Positions 1-9,115 of a DNA stretch of 64,000 bases are shown one piece after another. The position numbers were made by a program, and so were the translations under genes. How positions within the stretch are numbered: the stretch's first letter is position 1; each line of letters opens with the position of its first letter. The notes under the pieces are model-generated. The model made no database searches. It had not been told where the DNA came from and saw only the letters and a program-made list of their open reading frames with translations. Source of the DNA: Cotesia glomerata (taxonomy: Eukaryota; Arthropoda; Insecta; Hymenoptera; Braconidae); the NCBI RefSeq assembly GCF_020080835.1, contig NC_058158.1, positions 18,934,430 through 18,998,429 on the forward strand. Direction: 5' to 3'.

Positions 1-1124
1 CTTCGCAACGACATAGACCGTGCTGGAGGTTTTGCCGCAAACCAACACGGCTTCCGGAAAGGACGTTCAACAGTCGGCGCGATCCAGAAAGTCGTAGCGA
101 CAGCGAAAGAAGCATGGACTGGTAGCCTCAAAGCCCGCAAGGTGTGTCTTGGTGCCGGAGAATCTGGCACTAGTCGACAATTACCTTGACGAGAGAAAGC
201 TGATAGCAGAAACCACGGAAGGTCCACAAGAATACGCCATAACGGCTGGCGTGCCGCAAGGCTCAATAATGGGGCCCGATCTATGGAACGCGGACTACGA
301 CGAGCTTCTGGAAATCCCGTTGCCAAAGCAAGTGGAGCTAACGGGCTTTGCAGACGACGTCGCGGCCACGATAATAGTAGACCATCGACCTATTAGCATT
401 CGAGAGAGCAAGACTCTACGACGCTAAAATCGGTGGCGAAAACATGAAGGAGGCAAGAACGAGGATAAAAACGGAAACGCAGCAAGAGTGGCAGGACCAA
501 TGGACGTCGGGAGAGACAGGCAGATGGACAGCGCGACTGATCCCAAACATCAACGTCTGGCTTTTTCGGAAGCACGGGGACACGGACTTCTTTCTGACCC
601 AGCTACTGACGGGACATGGGCAGTTCAATGCCTATCTATTCAAGATGGGTTTGCACAGCACACCAACGTGCAAATACTGTCCAGACAAAATTGACAACGC
701 CGAGCACACGTTTTTCGAGTGTGATCGATGAAAGGAAGACAGAATCAGCACCGAAAAAACAATAGGCACAACGCTCTCCCCTGAGAGCTTAGTAACCTGC
801 ATGATCACAAAAGAAGAAAACTGGTCAGCTGTCGCAGCCTACGCGCAGCGCCTTTTAAACGAAAAAATCGCAGAAATGGATTAGATACCAGTAGTAACAA
901 GAAGTAGGTGTCGTGAGGCACAACATGGACTGGATTGAAGTAATGCTAACGCGGTCCTGATCCAGTCTTCCCTGTAACATCTATAGGGAAACGAGAGAGG
1001 AGGATGTTTAGTCGGTATTGTTGCAAAATAATATTGTCTTCTAAGTCCGACATACCCAGGCACCAACACCTAGTCCTGGCAACAACACTAAGTCCTGGCA
1101 TACGTAAACGTATTTTACCTCCTC

Positions 1125-1160
<36 letters not shown>
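1..1160 (+). mobile_element. LINE-A (R1-clade), 3' part, internally deleted
   Basis: Remnant of a non-LTR retrotransposon reverse transcriptase. Residues read FRKGRST, then after a jump GVPQGSIMGPDLWNADYDE and the catalytic FADD motif (about 350-360), typical of the LINE RT palm. A C-terminal Cys-His cluster (CKYC...HTFFEC, about 668-722) is the usual R1-clade zinc knuckle. Compared with the related copy at 13201-17245 (-), segments are missing near position 145 (between the fingers and the palm) and near 385 (after FADD), so the copy is dead. The coding part ends with TAG near 882. A ~230-bp 3' UTR follows, ending in an A-run from 1130 and then a CA tract. The 5' side runs off the window. 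Confidence 0.85.

Positions 1161-1197
<37 letters not shown>
1130..1197. repeat. A-tail followed by (CA)n microsatellite
   Basis: About 30 A residues (1130-1160), then (CA)n to about 1196. The A-run is the LINE-A poly(A) tail. The CA tract is the insertion target on the far side, continuing into the E-repeat end at 1199-1346. Confidence 0.85.
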
Positions 1198-1198
<1 letters not shown>

Positions 1199-1199
<1 letters not shown>

Positions 1200-1346
1200 G
1201 TACGGGCATCATCGTAAAAATAGTCAGGAAAGCTTCTTAGGGCTTCAAAACGTCGAGATCTGTTGTAACCTCGATTTTTTCAAAACGGGGTGAAAACAAT
1301 AACTTCCCGATTTTTTGAAAATTTTCGATTTTCTTAGCGGGAAGTT
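1199..1346 (-). repeat. E repeat, start module only
   Basis: Reverse-strand copy of the first ~150 bp of the E family: on the minus strand it begins AACTTCCCGCTAAG and passes through CGATTTTTTCAAAACGGGG-like sequence, ending against the CA tract. The rest of E would lie beyond the LINE, outside the window. Confidence 0.8.
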
Positions 1347-1632
1347 AAAAATTTCTAAAAAACGCGAAAGTTTAGCTAAAAAAATCAAAAATTATTAATT
1401 TTGTGTTGGAATCGCTATTGTTACGCTTGAGCCTCAAGGTTGCAAGAGAGTACCAAAATTATTCGATAGATAGGAAGATACGTACAAGTATACTGCAGAG
1501 TTGTACTATTTACCTATTCAGTTTGTCGGACATAACCACAAGAACTCTCAAGAAGAATCGCAAGAAGAATATTTGTCATTACTTTTGTTTTGTTCGTGTT
1601 TATTTTTGTAATGTTTATATCTATCTATCAAT
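1347..1632. other. AT-rich spacer, nothing recognised
   Basis: Low-complexity AT-rich DNA between an E fragment and the M element. No conserved coding pattern is seen; the open frame here is short and of skewed composition. Confidence 0.5.
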
Positions 1633-2496
1633 GGGGTATTCCATACCAAATCGACCACTTTTTAACCTGACCCCTTTAGATTTAGCTGAAACTTTACGAT
1701 TCTTTTCTACCCTTCAAAAGACATTTTTGAGAATTTTTTCAAATTTTTTTATCGAACCCAAAAAAAGTTATGAATTTTTCAAAAAAATGGCTTTTTTATT
1801 TTCAAATAGCCATAACTTTTTTAGGCATTGACCTTTGGGTACCTTTTTCTTTTAATAAATTTTTGTTTTTGAATGAACTTTTGGAAAAAAAACGCAAAAA
1901 AAATTAAATATGATCAATTCTATAAAAAATAATCGGTTTTTTTTAAGCACAATCGTTATTTTTTCGAAGTTGGTGACTTTTTGTTTTTAATTTTTTTTCT
2001 CAAAAAAAAAACTTCAATCAATTTGACAACTATTTCCGCTCATCCCGGGCAGGGCCGATTTTTTTTTATATTTTTTTTAATTGAATAAAAAAAAAATTTT
2101 TATTTTAGAAAATTTGACAATTTTTTTTTTCAATTAAATAAAAAAAAAATTAGGAAAACGGTTGACCCTGAAGGCCATCCTTGCAACTTCCCGCTAATTC
2201 CATATCTGGACGCTTAAAATCGCAATTATGCCGTTTTTGAGCTCTCTGAGCTTAAAAATACAATTTATGTGTTGTTTTGAGCTCTCAGAGCTCAAAGAGA
2301 TAGGTTTTATATGCTTTTGAGCTCTTCTAGCTTAAAAAAGCCATTTTTTTTAAATTTATAACCATTTTTAGGTTGAACAAAAAAATTTTAAAAAATTCTC
2401 AAAAAAGTTTTTCAAAAGGTAGAAAAGAATGATAAAGTTTCAGCTAAATCTAAAGGGGTCGAGTTCAAATGTGGTCGCTTTGGCATAGAATACCCC
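1633..2496. mobile_element. M element: TIR transposon of ~860 bp
   Basis: Ends are inverted repeats: GGGGTATTCCATACCAAATC at the left and, on the other strand from the right end, GGGGTATTCTATGCCAAAGC. Similarity continues inward (CCCTTTAGATTTAGCTGAAAC on both arms) for roughly 120-200 bp. It has no coding capacity, so it is a non-autonomous (MITE-like) element. An E-family end in minus orientation lies inside at about 2140-2345. Related ends (GGGGCATTCCATGCCAAC) occur at 33201-33412 and 51519-51634. Confidence 0.75.
2140..2345 (-). repeat. E repeat, terminal module inside M
   Basis: Contains the E-terminal block: CGGTTGACCCTGAAGGCCAT, then AACTTCCCGCTAATTCC at 2184, and repeated GAGCTC-type palindromes (TTTTGAGCTCTCTGAGC) that mark the E 3' third. 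It stops before the rest of E, so it is truncated. Confidence 0.75.
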
Positions 2497-2499
2497 ATG

Positions 2500-2740
2500 T
2501 ATAAAAATGAATAGCTGTGTGTTAGTCTCGATAAAACTCAAAAACGACTGGACCGATTTTAATAATTTTTTTTTTATTTTGTACGTCATCAGGTATAGTT
2601 AGAGGATGGTTTAGAAAAAAAAAAAAATAAAAAGTTGAAAAAAAAAATCCTAAATATTAAGAAATCAAAAATATCAAGTAACATCAATTGTTTCCTGCTT
2701 CACAGCAGTATTTCATTTGTCACCTATATAAGTCTATCTA

Positions 2741-2824
<84 letters not shown>

Positions 2825-3188
2825 TAAAAATGTATAGCTGTGCGTTAATCTCGCTATAGTTCAGGGATGTTTTCAAAAGAAAAAAATTTTTGAAAAACCC
2901 GAAAGTTTAGCTAAGGAAATGAACAGATCTAAAATTATTAAACGTCTATCTTCTGTATGTATGGACAAAAAAAAATTTCATAACTTCAGTGTTCATTTTT
3001 TAGGATCTTAATTTTCAGGCGATAATGAGAAGCGAGTTTCATTTAATAACTTGACAAAATTCTAACCGCGCTTCATGCAGCCAGTATTTATTCTTTATCG
3101 AAGTAGATTAGAGTTTAGATTGATAATCGCTGTTCGGAAGGTATTTTAAAATATATTGTAGGTGATACGAAGTTCACCGGGTCAGCTA

Positions 3189-3190
<2 letters not shown>
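2500..3190 (+). mobile_element. Possible Helitron-like fragment
   Basis: Starts with the common insect motif TAGCTGTGTGTTAGTCTCG followed by ACTGGACCGATTTTAATAAT. Ends near 3188 with ACGAAGTTCACCGGGTCAGC then TAGT, next to an AT tract. A 3' end of this form (CTAG end just after a short pairing segment) resembles Helitron-derived repeats. The first motif recurs at 2826 after a TA tract, so the unit is duplicated or expanded. No coding sequence. The assignment rests on terminal motifs only. Confidence 0.35.
2743..2822. repeat. (TA)n microsatellite
   Basis: About 80 bp of nearly pure TA dinucleotide. Confidence 0.97.

Positions 3191-3254
<64 letters not shown>
3190..3254. repeat. (TA)n microsatellite
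   Basis: About 65 bp of pure TA directly after the CAGCTAGT terminus of the preceding repeat. Confidence 0.97.
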
Positions 3255-3255
<1 letters not shown>

Positions 3256-3744
3256 GAAAATGGTCTTTGTTTGAGGCTCAATCGCGCTTAAACTACTGAT
3301 CGTATCGACATGAAACTACAACCATTCGATGTGAAATTTTTCCTAGATCGTTTATGACTTTTTATTTTTCGAATTCCAACGTTCCTTCATTTTTTTATTG
3401 CTGTTTTACTTTTATGAATATTTGTCCCACTAATAAAAACAAAAGACAAGCATTTTCTCTTGATTCTTTTTTTTTCATGGATTTCAACCGGGTATATTAG
3501 ATGGATTATGTTCTTTTACGGTCAGCTAAGAATCTACTCACACACTCTCACGAACCCACACACTCACTCCCACCCACCCACTCACCCACTCGAAGGATCA
3601 TCGAAAGTTTCCCATCTATATAGTCACTCATCACAAAATCTCGGATAGCCATAGGACTTAAAAACGTGAAATTTGATAGAAATATTACTTTTGCTAAGTA
3701 GACGTAAGCTAAGAACGTATTTAAAGAAATTTTTCCACCAAAGA
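3255..3744. other. Intronic/repeat-derived DNA, no gene
   Basis: AT-rich sequence. The first ~100 bp (TTTGTTTGAGGCTCAATC...) has the composition of degenerate transposon end sequence. A short CACACTCACTCCCACCC stretch near 3540-3590 is low complexity. No coding sequence is supported. Confidence 0.4.
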
Positions 3745-4260
3745 GGGTTGCGGGGGGGGGGGGGGGTAAAAAAAAAAAATTCCCGTTTTTAAACTATAGT
3801 TCCTATTGACTCCAAATTTAGTAGGAATCTTCTGTTAGAGATATAAAAGTAGTCTATGAGCGAATTTTACGATAGCTCACCTCGTAGGAGGTCGCGAGGG
3901 TGGGTATTAACAATCAAAATTTTTAATTTTTGAGCCATAGTTCCTACAAACTCAAAATTTAGCTAGAGTTTTCTATGTGTGATGCAGAAATGAACTAAGA
4001 GAGGATTTTGCATTAACCCCCGCCAATAATAATTGCGGGGGTGGGTGTTAGAATATTAAATTTCTATTTCCAAACTGCAACCTCTACAGACTTAAAATTT
4101 GGTAGGAATCTTTTATTTATAATGTAGAAATGATCTCGAATAGGATCTTATGAAATTCCCCTTCCATATAGGAGTGCGGGGGTGTTAATTATGAAAAAAT
4201 TCATATTCTTCAAATACAGTTCCTACAGATATAAAGTTTAAGAGAATCTCAAGAGAAACA
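3745..4260. repeat. Diverged tandem repeat, ~140-160 bp period, about 4 units
   Basis: Each unit has a G-run block (GCGGGGGTGGGTGTTA-like), then AAATTTTTAATTTT, then an ATAGTTCCTACAGACTCAAA-like block, then TTTAGTAGGAATCTT-like, then a CCCC-containing block. Units start near 3748, 3893, 4032 and 4175. They differ by substitutions and small indels, so the array is old. Confidence 0.7.
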
Positions 4261-4450
4261 GGAAATTACAGAGATGGCCTCCAAGGGCAACCGTTTTTTA
4301 TATTCTTCTTTCTTAATAATTAGATATCAGCTAAAAACGAATTTAGCGATAATTGTCTTCATATGTAGATTATGTCAAAATGGTGAGTAGAATGTGAACG
4401 TAGACCAAGAAACCTCTTTAGCTCACACATACGCAACCCGTACACCCACA
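4261..4450. other. AT-rich spacer, no recognised feature
   Basis: Only AT-rich sequence is seen between the tandem repeat and the transposon-end relict. Confidence 0.4.
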
Positions 4451-4451
4451 C

Positions 4452-4720
4452 TAGGATGTATCAAAAAAAATAAAATTTTTTTTTTCTTCAATAGTGTTGA
4501 AAAGTTGAAAGTACATCCAAAAACAAAAATTTTGGTACCTATTAGAGCCCTTAATATTAATGTTTGCCTCAATACATTTCTAATTTTTCTATTTAAATAA
4601 CACGGGAAAATATTTTTTTTTTTTTTCATTTCAAATACTTCTTTGGTGTAACAAGATAAAAATCTTTCTAAAAATGTTATCTTTCGCGTTATCCTACGTT
4701 TGTAGAAAAAACGACACAAA
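4452..4720. mobile_element. Relict terminal repeat of the 8465-13164 hAT family
   Basis: Begins TAGGATGTATCAAAAAAAAT, a diverged form of the hAT terminus TAGGGTGTTTCAAAAAAAG. It then keeps the order of interior landmarks: CAAAAACAAAAATTTTGG, AGAGCCCTTAATATTAATG, and ATTTAAATAACACGGGAAAA. Only one end is present, so this is a solo, decayed end. Confidence 0.65.
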
Positions 4721-4867
4721 TAATAGAAAAAAAGGTATTTAATACATTGAAAGTTTTATTATAACGCATTATCTAGTTAAATACAGTTTATTTGAATATC
4801 ATAAACAAAGTGTTTCTACATAATTAAAAAAATCTGGAAATCGGTTGATCGCGCAGGCCAACCCTAG

Positions 4868-5612
4868 AACTTCCCACTAAGTTTGCATTTGAAGCACCTT
4901 AAAAAGTAGTTTTTGGCTTTTCAAGTTCGAAGCACAGTTTTTCACATTTTGAGCTCCTCGAGCTCAAAATATATTTATTAAACAACTATAACTTTTGAAT
5001 GCGTAGTCCGATTTTCATTTTTAAAAAAGCATTCAACGCAGTTTTTAAAGTACAAAAAAACGTCCAGGTTTATATTAATTGGTTGAGAAATGTCGAAGAT
5101 ATTTGAGAAAAATACCGAAAAAACAAATTTTGTGAATTTTTAAACTACTATAACTTTTGAATGCGTGGTTCGATTTTCATTTTCAAAAAATTATTCGACA
5201 CAGTTCTTCAAGCACAAAAAATGTAAATATGGTTTCATCATGATTTTTTCGCACGCTTAAAAGTTGCTTTCAAAAAACAAAAATTCAAATTTTTTTTTGG
5301 TTTTTTTTTTCTTCGGAATAGCTTGATGGATTAACTCTCAAATCTAAGCAGATCTGAGTTTTAATAAACCCTTCCGAATGACGTGTCGTAGAACTCAATC
5401 GGTCGATTCATTTTTGCGAAACCGTACGACAAAAATTTATTTACACTTATACATCCACACATACGTCCAGACATCACGGCGGGAATAGTTAGAATTGCTT
5501 CTTGAGACCTCAAAACGTGGACATCGGATGAAAACTCAATTCTCGTGAATCGGATCGAAATCAATAACTTCCCATTATTGAAAAATTTTCAATTTTCTTA
5601 GCCGGGAGGTGA
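4868..5612 (-). repeat. E repeat, diverged full-length copy without long TG tract
   Basis: Minus-strand E copy running from AACTTCCCACTAAG at 4868 to TTAGCCGGGAGGT ending near 5612. The GAGCTC palindrome block, the CTTTTGAATGCGTRGTYCGATT block and the start module are in family order. The internal dinucleotide tract is reduced to TACATCCACACATACGT near 5450. Confidence 0.65.
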
Positions 5613-5919
5613 AAAGATATATTTATATATATTTTATTCGGAATGATAAAAAAACACGTGTTGTAGGTTCAGAAACACTTGAACAAATATCGTGAATACA
5701 GTTGTCAGTTCTCACGCAAACATACGCAGATGTCCTTACATTTACTTTGTTGGCAACTTTTTTTGAAAAACTAAAATGTTGACTAGCTAACTTCACGATG
5801 TCGGTTACTCGTGACGGTGTACGCGCGCATCGTAAAAATTTACTCTCATTATTTTTCCCTAATGCGCCAAAAGAAGTATAACTTCAATAATTACCTGCTT
5901 AAATTTTTTTCTGCTACTG
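5613..5919. other. Spacer, no gene seen
   Basis: AT-rich sequence with no recognised motif. Confidence 0.4.
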
Positions 5920-5967
5920 CACGGATCAGTGGTTACACCTCTTCTCTCTGGTGTACTACCTGGCTGG

Positions 5968-6386
5968 TCCCATGACAATTGGTCCCAGGAAAATTCATCC
6001 CACGATGTTGTGTCAGCATCACAATGTCCGCGACAAATTTGGGAATTGAGTGAATAAAGAATAAAGGGGGAAGGGGGGACCTTTTTTTTACTCAGTCGGA
6101 ATTTTTTGGTAACAGAAAAAATATAATTCGGACAGCCTGGACCGGGACTCAAGCCCGGATCGTTCGGTTACATGCCAAAGGCTCTACCAGATAAGCTATC
6201 CGAGGCACTGTCCGTAACTACCATTCAGTCACCTATTAATACCTGACTTGAGTAAACACCACCGTCCATCTTACGGTAAATAACAAATATTGATTTGTAG
6301 TTAAATTTGTCGTATAGACAAGTCAGCGACACAATCGGGGGTGAAATGTCGTGGGACCAATTGTTGGTGGACCACCTGGCTCACGT
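5968..6386. mobile_element. Insertion with GGGACCAATTGT inverted ends
   Basis: Bounded by inverted copies of GGTCCCA..ACAATTGGTCCCA (about 5968 and 6353). It splits the LTR-1 fragment and contains the tRNA-like sequence 6135-6206. No protein is encoded. Related ATTGATCCC/GGGATCAATTGTCATGG motifs recur at 21920-24530, suggesting a shared transposon family. Confidence 0.45.
6135..6206 (-). ncRNA. tRNA-like sequence (SINE head or tRNA pseudogene)
   Basis: The 72-nt minus-strand sequence folds as a tRNA. The 7-nt acceptor strand GCCTCGG pairs with TCCAGGC at 6 of 7 positions. Box A reads TAGCTTATCTGGTAGAGCC. The anticodon arm TTTGG/CCGAA encloses the loop CATGTAA. The T arm CCGGG/CCCGG encloses CTTGAGT (box B-like). 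The loop has A where tRNAs carry U33, arguing against a working tRNA. The loop could derive from a Thr(TGU) anticodon. On the plus strand just downstream (6263-6282) is ACCGTCCATCTTACGG, also found next to the tRNA-SINE copies elsewhere, which supports a SINE relationship. Confidence 0.6.
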
Positions 6387-6664
6387 GTACTAACCCAAAA
6401 CTACTCCCTCCTACTTACTCTCGAGGCCCGAAGATCGAGATGTGCCAGTGCTGCGTCGAACAATTATCGACATCCAGTGACATCGGTTCAGGGTATATTT
6501 TACCTGTTACAACAGACTCAAAATAATACTTACGCGATCCCGACCTAGTTTTCCCTGCACTAAACGCAGAGGATAAGAGGAGGGTGTTTTTAGAGGGTAT
6601 AAATCCCAAATTACCGACTATTATGTTTCAGTGTCTTTGAAAGATATCCCCCTCATTAGAAAAA

Positions 6665-6841
6665 AACATAAACACACAGACATACTGTCGCCAGCGGAGA
6701 AATAGATTAAATAGCTTCTTAGAGTAGATTCCTAGAACATTAAAACGTGGAGATCTGATAAAAACTGGATTTTCAAAAATCGGGAAGAAACCAATAACTT
6801 TCCGATTTTTTGAAAACGATTGATTTTCATAGCAGTAAGTT
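6665..6841 (-). repeat. E repeat, start module fragment
   Basis: Minus-strand E start: on the reverse strand AACTTACTGCTATGAAAATC, then CGGAAAGTTATTGGTTTCTTC-like sequence to the CAGACATACTGTC region. The remainder of E is absent. Confidence 0.7.
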
Positions 6842-7012
6842 GAAATCTTTCTTTTTTCTCCATTTGTTTATAACTTTTTTTTGTAATTAAAGATTGAGTT
6901 CCTGTTTTTTTTCAATTCGGGTGATCCAGAAGGCTGTAATGATAGCCATCGCGAAGTACTCGTAAAAAAAGGTCTAATATAGATGATGATATTTTAATAA
7001 ATAATTATTTTT

Positions 7013-7570
7013 GACTCCCTGCTAAGAAAATTGAAAATTTTCAAAAATCGAAAAGTTATTGGTTTCACCCCGTTTTTCGAAAATCGAGTTTTCGTCAGAT
7101 CTCAGCGTTTAAAGGTCCTAGGAAGCATCCCTGACTATTTCCGCGATGGTGTCTGTATGTCCATATGTCTTTAACATACAGTGTCTTACCATTGAAAAAT
7201 CACGTCGATCGTCGCCAAGCCGGTCAAAATAAGTTGATTCATTCGTGAGTTCTCGTTGACGGAAAAAATCGAAAAAAGTGATTTTTTTAACGGAATTACA
7301 ACAGAATTTTCAGTCTGATCAATTTGTTCTTGAAAGTATATTATAGAATTTGAACTGCGTCGAATGTTGCCAATTGCGTGGAAATCGGTTTATTCATTCA
7401 AAAGTAATTGCAGTTCGAAAATTTCAATAATAGAGTTTTATTAAACTTCTATCAAACTTTTGAGCTCAAAGAGCTCAAAAGCTTAAAACAGTTAACTCTA
7501 TTAGCTCGAAGAGCTCAAAAACGTCATATGTGCAATTTTAAGCGTTTAGTTATGGTATTAGCGGGAAGTT
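7013..7570 (+). repeat. E repeat, compact copy
   Basis: Complete E outline in ~560 bp: start module (CTGCTAAGAAAATTGAAAAT), a short TCTGTATGTCCATATGTC in place of the long TG tract, CACGTCGATCGTCGCCAAGC, TTCGTGAGTTCTCGTTGACG, paired GAGCTC blocks, and the end TTAGCGGGAAGTT at 7570. It shows E without nested insertions. Confidence 0.8.
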
Positions 7571-8305
7571 GCAGAAATGGACTTTAGGGTCAACCGTTTT
7601 CCTAATTTTTTTTTATGGTGAAAGTTTAAGTCAAAGCATCAACGGAAAACTCTATTCTATCAGTTTTAGAAAATGAATTTTATTACTATCATAAAAAACA
7701 ATTATTAGAAATAAACCTTTTCTTACGCTTGTGACTGCATCTACCTCCTTGATAACAACAAATGTAATAATATCGATAGTTGAAAAAACAATGAAAAAAT
7801 AGAATCAGCCCGTAAACTTGGAATGTGTGGATCTATCAAAATTGCCATTAGTTAATTGTTTCATCCATTACGAAAACGGTACTGAGCAATGGAGAAATCG
7901 TTGTCATGACTTTTCGCGGAAAAGAGATTTTTATTTAGCCTAGACTAAAGAGATTTTTATTTAACCACTGGAGGTTAGCGGCTTAAGCCATCGATCTCTC
8001 AAACCTTTATGATTTCTTAGGTCGGCAGCTCTCGAAAGATACCGTTTCAAATAGAAATTGTAAATTATAGATTTTAGTTGATTAGGCTTCATAGAAACCT
8101 AGTCCTGTGAAAGAAACTCACACACGCGCCAATTAACAACTGTATTTCCTTACAATTGTAGTCCATTATTAATATAATTATCCGTGAGGTTGCATTGTAA
8201 TAAAGTGATGTATGGTGATAAATAAGAAGATGGCAATTAAAGAGTTTGGTGCCCTAGTATAAATAATCACAAGCGGAGATTTTCTGATCACACATTAGTA
8301 TTTTT
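7571..8305. other. Probable unique intron sequence
   Basis: About 735 bp with no match to the repeats in this window, apart from the E-flanking block GTCAACCGTTTTCCTAAT at its left edge. No splice-bounded coding segment is recognised. Confidence 0.5.
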
Positions 8306-8464
8306 AACTTCCCGCTAAGAAAATCGAAGATTTTCGAAAAATCGGGAAGTTATTGTTTTCACCCCGTTTTACGAAAATCGAGTTTTCATCGAATCTCGAC
8401 GTTTCGAGGTCCTAGGAAGCTGCTCTGACTGTTCTTGCGATGGTGTCTGTATGTCTGTATGTAT

Positions 8465-9020
8465 TAGGGTGTTTCAAAAAAAGACGAATTTTTTTTTTTT
8501 CTTTTGGTGTCTAAAAATTGATAGTATACCTAAAAACAAAAATTTTGGCGCCCATGTGAGCTCTTAATATCAATAGTAAGATTTGCCGGTATCCATTTCT
8601 TTATTTTCCATTTAAATAACACGGGAAAATTTTTTTTAATTTTTTAATTTTTATTACTTTGGAACGGTTCATCGTAACAACAATCTGAAAAATGATATTT
8701 GTAGGAAATTTTACGCTCTACAAAAAACGTCTGAAGACCAAAGTTCCTCAGATTAACGGCTTCAAAGATATCCGCGGTCAAAGATAACACTAATAAAAAA
8801 TTTATAATATTTTCCAATAAAACTACAAAAAAAATATCATATGCTATATTTTTATTATTTTTTATGTTAAATTACTTCAATTCCGTTAACCTGAGACTGT
8901 AAACTTTTTTTTTACTAATTAATTCAATACTTAACTCACGAAATGCACTAATATATAAATATAAACGTTAAAAATATGTTATAAATGATTTTTGGTCTCT
9001 TTTATAACAAATTTATTTTT
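8465..9020. repeat. Left long terminal inverted repeat of the hAT
   Basis: Pairs by eye over ~550 bp with 12600-13164, including GCGCCCATGTGAGCTCTTAA, CACGGGAAAA, TCTGAAGACCAAAGTTCCTC, CCGCGGTCAAAGATAACAC and AGTGCATTTCGTGAG (reverse complement). A few small indels differ. Confidence 0.85.
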
Positions 9021-9115
9021 TTTACTAAATATTAAGAAATTTAATTGAACAATTAATTCTTTATAACAAAAACTATATTTACAACTTGTTACAACAATTT
9101 TTCAACTTGAAAATA

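Larger units (their letters stand above)
5920..6516 (+). mobile_element. Old LTR-1 3' fragment with an insertion
   Basis: The right part (about 6370-6516) matches the last ~130 bp of the solo LTR ending at 23950: CCCGAAGATCGAGATGTGCC, AGTGCTGCGTCGAA, then TCAGGGTATATTTTACCTGTTACA. The left part (about 5920-5965, CAGTGGTTACACCTCTTCTC) matches sequence just upstream in that LTR. Between them lies ~390 bp flanked by GGTCCCATGACAATTGGTCC and its near reverse complement (GGGACCAATTGTTGGTGGACC), holding a tRNA-like sequence. Confidence 0.6.

Noticed and set aside
2635..2823. Small Tyr-Ile repeat protein
   Set aside because: Translation of the TA microsatellite.
6135..6206. Functional tRNA gene
   Set aside because: The fold is good, but the anticodon loop lacks U33, the D stem is imperfect, and the sequence sits in a transposon-like insertion and is related to SINE heads.
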